In this document: in pieces, positions 6,587 through 10,114 of the stretch
How positions within the stretch are numbered: the stretch's first letter is position 1
Layout of the letters: every line of letters starts with the position of its first letter
DNA from: CAZPAH01 sp964584495
Lineage (GTDB): Bacteria > Krumholzibacteriota > Krumholzibacteriia > Krumholzibacteriales > Krumholzibacteriaceae
Assembly: GCA_964584495.1 (NCBI GenBank)
Contig: CAZPAH010000105.1
Location: forward strand, 1 to 10,114
DNA length: 10,114 nucleotides
Direction: 5' to 3'
Program-made: the position numbers and the translations under genes
The notes under the pieces: model-generated
The model's input: the letters and a program-made list of their open reading frames with translations, nothing else
Database searches by the model: none
Told to the model about the DNA's origin: nothing

Positions 6587-6976
6587 TTATATTCTCCTAC
6601 GTTTCTTGAGACGGACGCCGTTATGCGGGATCGGAGTGCAATCCTTTATCCCGGCCACTTCCAGCCCCGTGGCGCGCAACGATCTGATGGCGGCTTCCCT
6701 GCCGGGACCCGGGCCCTTTATCCATGCCTCAACCTTTTTCATCCCCAGCGCAAGGACCTCGCGGGCCACCATCTGCGCCGCCTGCTGCGCGGCGAACGGG
6801 GTGCTCTTCCTCGAACCCTTGTATCCGAGCTTTCCCGGGCTGCACCATGCGACCACGGCCCCTTCACGGTCCGTGATGGTGATGATAGTGTTATTGAAGG
6901 TCGACTTTACATGCGCGACCCCGTAAGCATCCAGCTTTTTAGCCTTCTTTTTCTTTGACCTCTGAGGACGGGCCAA
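6587..6976 (-). CDS. rpsK: 30S ribosomal protein S11 (TTG start)
   Basis: Small-subunit platform protein contacting 16S rRNA near the E site. With the TTG start the protein is 129 aa, the usual length, and begins (M)ARPQRSKKKK like other S11 proteins. Core motifs are VKSTFNNTIITITD, GSRKSTPFAAQQAA and IKGPGPGREAAIRSL, and the C-terminus is CTPIPHNGVRLKKRRRI. An in-frame ATG 27 bases upstream (7003) would add an unconserved MWSLKGGFP leader and would bury the Shine-Dalgarno site inside the gene, so TTG at 6976 is chosen. The gene follows rpsM and precedes rpsD, the standard alpha-operon order. Confidence 0.97.
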   Translation of the reverse strand: MARPQRSKKKKAKKLDAYGVAHVKSTFNNTIITITDREGAVVAWCSPGKLGYKGSRKSTPFAAQQAAQMVAREVLALGMKKVEAWIKGPGPGREAAIRSLRATGLEVAGIKDCTPIPHNGVRLKKRRRI

Positions 6977-6983
6977 CGGAAAA

Positions 6984-6990
6984 CCTCCCT
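6984..6990 (-). promoter_or_regulatory. Shine-Dalgarno site that sets the rpsK TTG start
   Basis: AGGGAGG on the minus strand lies seven bases before TTG at 6976-6974. This is ideal spacing for that codon and impossible for the upstream ATG at 7003. Confidence 0.85.
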
Positions 6991-7039
6991 TTAAACTCCA
7001 CAATATCGCCCGGGCAACACCCGGATTTCATATACAGAT

Positions 7040-7411
7040 TTATTTTCTCTTCTTCGAACCGGGACGGTGACGGGGACCTTTCCTCGTACGGGCATTCGTA
7101 TGCGTGCGCTGTCCGTGCGCGGGCAGCCCGTGCCGGTGCCTCAGACCGCGGTATGCGCCTATATCCATGAGGCGTTTTATATTCATCGTAACTTCGGTCC
7201 GAAGAGAACCTTCCGTCTTGTACTCGTTCTCGATAATATCCCTTATCTTGACCGTCTGCTCCTCCGTCAGATCTTTCGTTTTCGTATCGTAAGGCACCTT
7301 GGCCTTTTCGAGGATCTTTCTGGCACTTGAGCGACCCAATCCGAAAATACGGGTCAATGCGATCTCGACATGCTTGTTGTCGGGTATATCGACTCCGACT
7401 ATACGCGCCAC
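7040..7411 (-). CDS. rpsM: 30S ribosomal protein S13
   Basis: Small-subunit head protein that contacts the P-site tRNA and bridges to the large subunit. 123 aa, normal. It begins MARIVGVDIPDNKHVEIALTRI and has the helix-hairpin-helix-like IFGLGRSSARKIL segment (23-35), YRGLRHRHGLPAHGQRTHTN (about 88-107) and a highly basic tail (RTRKGPRHRPGSKKRK). The start is GTG (7411-7409), supported by AAAGGAG with a 7-base spacing and by the conserved N-terminus. It opens the alpha-operon portion, 33 bases after rpmJ. That leader is too short for an E. coli-style S4-binding pseudoknot directly upstream. Confidence 0.98.
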   Translation of the reverse strand: MARIVGVDIPDNKHVEIALTRIFGLGRSSARKILEKAKVPYDTKTKDLTEEQTVKIRDIIENEYKTEGSLRTEVTMNIKRLMDIGAYRGLRHRHGLPAHGQRTHTNARTRKGPRHRPGSKKRK

Positions 7412-7444
7412 TGGCGTTCTCCTTTCGTCATTCTATCCATGCCC

Positions 7445-7558
7445 TCAGCCCTGGCGCTGTTTGTGCTTGGGGTTCTTGCAGATCACGCGTAAAACACCCT
7501 TACGCCTTATGATTTTACAGCCGGGGCACATTTTCTTTACCGAGCTTCTTACTTTCAT
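7445..7558 (-). CDS. rpmJ: 50S ribosomal protein L36, zinc-binding type
   Basis: Smallest large-subunit protein, 37 aa, which stabilises 23S rRNA helices. It begins MKVRSSVKKMCPGCK and ends CKNPKHKQRQG. The Cys3-His zinc ribbon is complete (Cys11, Cys14, Cys27, His32), so this is the C+ form rather than the zinc-free paralogue. The ATG at 7558 is preceded by AAGGAAG about 7 bases away. It lies between infA (91-base gap) and rpsM (33-base gap), its usual place. Confidence 0.97.
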   Translation of the reverse strand: MKVRSSVKKMCPGCKIIRRKGVLRVICKNPKHKQRQG

Positions 7559-7620
7559 TACAAATCTTCCTTTTCACCTTCACCGGCCCTAACCGGCGAT
7601 CCAGGGCAAATGCCGCATCC

Positions 7621-7652
7621 TGACCGGCTACGACGGGGGGTTCGGCCGGTCA
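7621..7652 (-). other. inverted repeat overlapping the infA stop codon
   Basis: TGACCGGC (7621-7628) and GCCGGTCA (7645-7652) form a perfect 8-bp stem around a 16-base loop that is C-rich in the transcript. One arm contains the infA TGA stop. GCCGGT occurs twice more within the infA-rpmJ gap (about 7591-7608). No U-run follows, so this could be an attenuator or processing hairpin rather than a terminator (inference). Confidence 0.4.
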
Positions 7653-7868
7653 TTTATACCGGTAAGTAATCCGTCCCCTGCCGAGATCGTAAGGACTGAG
7701 CTCCAAGGCCACGCGGTCTCCCGGGAGGATCCTTATGAAATGCATCCTCATCTTTCCCGATACGTGTGCGAGAACAACATGCTTGTTCTCCAGCTCAACC
7801 CGGAACATCGCGTTTGGCAGCGCCTCGACGACAGTTCCTTCAACCGGTATTCCCTTTTGTTTTGCCAT
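7650..7868 (-). CDS. infA: translation initiation factor IF-1
   Basis: Binds the ribosomal A site during initiation and assists IF-2 and IF-3. 72 aa, exactly the family length: a single OB/S1-like fold with MAKQKGIPVEGTVVEALPNA, FRVELENKHVVLAHVSGKMR, RILPGDRVALELSPYDL and the terminal GRITYRYK. ATG is the only possible start before an in-frame upstream stop. The nearest Shine-Dalgarno match, GGGAGGGG (7883-7890), sits 14 bases or more from it, longer than usual, so initiation may be moderate or helped by an A-rich spacer. It follows map after 69 bases that hold no other gene. Confidence 0.98.
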   Translation of the reverse strand: MAKQKGIPVEGTVVEALPNAMFRVELENKHVVLAHVSGKMRMHFIRILPGDRVALELSPYDLGRGRITYRYK

Positions 7869-7937
7869 CCAGTTTTCTTTCGCCCCTCCCGTAGGACCGA
7901 CCCGTTCTTCCGGCTGCTGCCGCTCGGCCGTCGGGCC

Positions 7938-8681
7938 TTATCTTGTCATTATCTCGGGGCCCTCCACGGTGACCGCCACCGTATCTTCGAAGTGGCAGGA
8001 AAGTTTCCCGTCCACCGTAACAAAGGTCCACTTGTCCTTCAGCGTCAGAACATCGCCCGTTCCGACATTCACCATCGGTTCAATCGCCAGGGTCATTCCC
8101 GGTTTCAATACCGGTCCCTTCCCGGGCGGACCGAAATTCGGAATCTGCGGCTCCTCGTGCATCTGCCGCCCTATCCCGTGACCGACCAGCGCGGTGACCA
8201 CGGAATACCCGTTTCCTTCCGCATGCGTCTGAACCGCATGCGATATGTCGGAAAGATGGTTTCCCGGCCGGGCCTTGTCAATACCCCTGTCCAGGGATTC
8301 CATCGTCACTTCCATCAACCGCCGGGCCTCTTCCGATATCTCTCCCACGGCGTATGTGCGGGTCGCGTCGGAGTAAAAATCCTCCTTGAGGACCCCCATA
8401 TCGATCCCGACTATGTCCCCCTCCTCTAGCTCCCGGGGACCCGGAATCCCATGGACGACCTGCTCGTTTATCGAGGCGCAGATGCTAGCGGGATACCCGT
8501 GATATCCCTTGAAGGCCGGCACCCCTCCACCGGATCTGATCAGCTCCTCCGCCACCCTGTCCAGCTCGGCCGTCGTCACCCCCGGCCGGACCAATTTTCC
8601 GATCTCGAGAAAGGTGTTTTTTAGAAGCTCCGCGCTGCGGCGCATGAGCTCCAGTTCCGGCTCGGTCTTTATAAATATCAT
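7938..8681 (-). CDS. map: methionine aminopeptidase, type I
   Basis: Cytosolic metalloprotease that removes the initiator Met from nascent proteins when the second residue is small. 247 aa, pita-bread fold. All five metal ligands are present: Asp94 (GIDMG), Asp105 (YSDATRTY), His168 (VGHGIG), Glu201 (IEPM) and Glu232 (FEDT). Substrate-site histidines are His77 (VVHGIP) and His175. It lacks the N-terminal zinc-finger or SH3-binding extension of longer forms. The ATG overlaps the adk stop as ATGA, and no clear Shine-Dalgarno site precedes it, so translation is probably coupled to adk. The secY-adk-map-infA order is common across bacteria. Confidence 0.98.
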   Translation of the reverse strand: MIFIKTEPELELMRRSAELLKNTFLEIGKLVRPGVTTAELDRVAEELIRSGGGVPAFKGYHGYPASICASINEQVVHGIPGPRELEEGDIVGIDMGVLKEDFYSDATRTYAVGEISEEARRLMEVTMESLDRGIDKARPGNHLSDISHAVQTHAEGNGYSVVTALVGHGIGRQMHEEPQIPNFGPPGKGPVLKPGMTLAIEPMVNVGTGDVLTLKDKWTFVTVDGKLSCHFEDTVAVTVEGPEIMTR

Positions 8682-9325
8682 TTTATCGCGCGGATCAATT
8701 CCGCCGTTATATCGTCTATCTCTCCGGATCCGTCAACCGTCGCAAGCCCCCCTCTTTCCTGGAAAAATTCCACGACGGGACGGGTCTGCTTTTCATAAAT
8801 CTCCAGGCGCCGCCGAATCGTGCCTTCCTCGTCGTCGGGCCTCTTTACCAGTTCCCCACCGCACTTCTCGCAGCGGCTTTTTTCCCCGCCCGGCAGGTTC
8901 GACAGGTTGTAGACGGCCTTGCAGTTCTTGCATATCCTCCTGTCCAGCCCTCTTCGAACGACTATCTCCGGATCGACCTCTATCAGCAGAACCCGGTCTA
9001 TACCGATTCCGCTTTCCTCCAGCATGCTCGAGAGCGCCTCGGCCTGCTCTATCGTTCTCGGGAAGCCGTCCAGTATCCAGCCCCTGTCGCCGAGCCCGGC
9101 GAGCTGCTCCCTTATAAGTCCCAGCATGATCTCGTCCGGCACCAAGAGCCCGCTCTTCATGAAACCCTCAGCCTTGCCACCAAGCTCCGTCTTCGCGGCA
9201 ACCGCCTCCCTGAGCATATCTCCGGTGGAGAGATGCTCGAGATCCAGCTCCCGCGCTATCCTTGCCGCCTGAGTTCCCTTGCCCGCCCCGGGGGGCCCCA
9301 AAATTATCAGATGCAGACCTTTCAC
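8678..9325 (-). CDS. adk: adenylate kinase, long form with zinc-binding LID
   Basis: Catalyses ATP + AMP = 2 ADP in the cytoplasm. 215 aa. The P-loop GPPGAGKGT is at 10-18, the AMP-binding region STGDMLR at 33-39, and DGFPR at 86-90. The LID (about 127-164) carries Cys132, Cys135, Cys152 and Cys155, forming the zinc site typical of Gram-positive and many other adenylate kinases but absent from E. coli. RPDDEEGTIRRRL then supplies phosphate-binding arginines. The start is GTG (9325-9323): the protein begins at the expected MKGLHLIILGPPG, and AAAGG lies about 10 bases upstream. It is separated from secY by 16 bases and overlaps map by 4. Confidence 0.98.
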   Translation of the reverse strand: MKGLHLIILGPPGAGKGTQAARIARELDLEHLSTGDMLREAVAAKTELGGKAEGFMKSGLLVPDEIMLGLIREQLAGLGDRGWILDGFPRTIEQAEALSSMLEESGIGIDRVLLIEVDPEIVVRRGLDRRICKNCKAVYNLSNLPGGEKSRCEKCGGELVKRPDDEEGTIRRRLEIYEKQTRPVVEFFQERGGLATVDGSGEIDDITAELIRAIK

Positions 9326-9341
9326 TTCGCCTGTAACCTTT

Positions 9342-10114
9342 CTAGCGCCTTCCTCTAAGCTTGCCCTTCTTCATGAATCCGTCGTAATGCCTCATAAGGA
9401 GATGCGTCTCTATCTGCTGCAGGGTGTCGAGCATGACGCCGACCACGATCAGCAGGCCGGTTCCGCCGAAAATAAACGGCAGGCCCGCCCTCCTGTAGAG
9501 GATATCGGGCAGAACCGCAATAAAAGCGAGGAATACGGCGCCGGGCAGCGTCACCCTCGTCAAAATCCTGTCTATATAGTCACTCGTCCTCTTGCCGGGG
9601 CGTATCCCGGGGATGAACCCTCCGTACTTCTGCATGTTGTCGGCGAGATCGACCGGGTTGAGGATGATAGCCGTATAAAAGTAGGTGAAGAAAATGATAA
9701 TTATCGCGTAGAGAGACGTGTAGAGCCAGGAACCGGGAGATAGGAACGACTGCACGCCGCGTATGAACTCGTTCTGGAAAAAGGCGGCTATCGTGCTCGG
9801 GAACATCAAGATCGCCTGCGCGAAGATGATCGGGATCACGCCGGCCGTGTTGACCCGCAGAGGTATATACTGGGCCCGTCCCCCGTAAACCCTCCGCCCG
9901 ACTATCCTTTTCGCGTACTGTACGGGAATCCTCCGCTGCCCCTGGGTTATCATGATGACTCCCGCGATAACAACCACCATGACTCCCAGTAGTATGATAA
10001 GCCTGAAGGGCGTAAGCTGTCCCAGCTTGATCGCGCGCCAGGTATTGAGAAAATCTGTCGGGTAACGGGCTATGATACCTATCATGATGATAAGCGATAT
10101 GCCGTTACCGATCC
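9342..10114 (-). CDS. secY: preprotein translocase subunit SecY, C-terminal part (5' end outside window)
   Basis: Channel subunit of the SecYEG protein-export translocon in the inner membrane. About 256 residues are visible, matching the C-terminal 60% of the family. The frame runs open to the window edge, and the first visible residues (IGNGISLII) belong to transmembrane segment 5. The large cytoplasmic loops that bind SecA and ribosomes are conserved: GQRRIPVQYAKR with GRRVYGG, and the later GGFIPGIRPGKRTSDYI. Further family motifs are VNTAGVIPIIFA, LNPVDLADNMQKYGG and FGGTGLLIVVGV. The protein ends in a basic tail (MKKGKLRGRR). The internal ATG at 10085 is not the start. The TAG stop is 16 bases before adk. 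Confidence 0.98.
   Translation of the reverse strand, partial: IGNGISLIIMIGIIARYPTDFLNTWRAIKLGQLTPFRLIILLGVMVVVIAGVIMITQGQRRIPVQYAKRIVGRRVYGGRAQYIPLRVNTAGVIPIIFAQAILMFPSTIAAFFQNEFIRGVQSFLSPGSWLYTSLYAIIIIFFTYFYTAIILNPVDLADNMQKYGGFIPGIRPGKRTSDYIDRILTRVTLPGAVFLAFIAVLPDILYRRAGLPFIFGGTGLLIVVGVMLDTLQQIETHLLMRHYDGFMKKGKLRGRR

Noticed and set aside
6977..7003. Longer S11 start at an upstream ATG
   Set aside because: The nine extra residues are not S11-like, and AGGGAGG lies correctly for the TTG at 6976 but inside the longer version.
7869..7937. Possible small gene between map and infA (where some bacteria carry an L14e/KOW-like gene)
   Set aside because: Only 69 bases are available, with no start codon in the infA frame and no conserved peptide.

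Overview
The window is a bacterial chromosome segment in which every supported gene reads leftwards (minus strand). Reading in transcription order from the right edge, it holds secY (partial) - adk - map - infA - rpmJ - rpsM - rpsK - rpsD - rpoA - rplQ. This is the classic end of the spc/alpha ribosomal-protein super-operon. Three accessory genes follow: an AEC-family permease, a GlcE-like FAD subunit and a GlcF-like iron-sulfur subunit. A tRNA-Asn(GTT) gene cut by the left edge comes last. I see no mobile element, CRISPR array or integrase, and no gene-free stretch longer than about 150 bases.

Organism: base composition is GC-rich, yet Ile-ATA and Arg-AGG/AGA codons recur even in ribosomal genes. 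Start codons are mixed (ATG, GTG, TTG), and strong AGGGAGG/AAGGAGG Shine-Dalgarno sequences precede several genes. S4, L36 and adenylate kinase are all of the zinc-cysteine type. The gene order is universal, so it does not fix the phylum. An uncultured or deep-branching Gram-negative-type lineage is a reasonable guess (inference, low confidence). Codon use looks the same in the accessory genes, so there is no sign of recent transfer.

Layout: 4167-10114 is the housekeeping block for protein export (SecY), nucleotide balance (Adk), N-terminal Met removal (Map), translation initiation (IF-1), ribosomal proteins L36, S13, S11, S4 and L17, and RNA polymerase alpha. Junctions are tight (ATGA between adk and map, TAATG between rpoA and rplQ). 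Two larger gaps, infA-rpmJ and rpsK-rpsD, contain possible RNA hairpins. A hairpin terminator candidate follows rplQ, and a weak promoter candidate precedes the permease gene, so 170-4028 is probably its own three-gene operon.

The accessory operon is the least ordinary part. The permease, FAD protein and Fe-S protein are joined by a 5-nt gap and a GTGA overlap, which suggests uptake or efflux of a small organic acid coupled to its oxidation (glycolate/lactate-type chemistry, by family). Both enzyme subunits are atypical. The FAD subunit lacks the usual glycine-rich PRGGGT loop, and the Fe-S subunit has a degenerate first CCG domain beside an intact second one. No catalytic GlcD-type subunit lies in the window. 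The tRNA-Asn gene has a near-consensus promoter that overlaps an inverted repeat just after the Fe-S gene.
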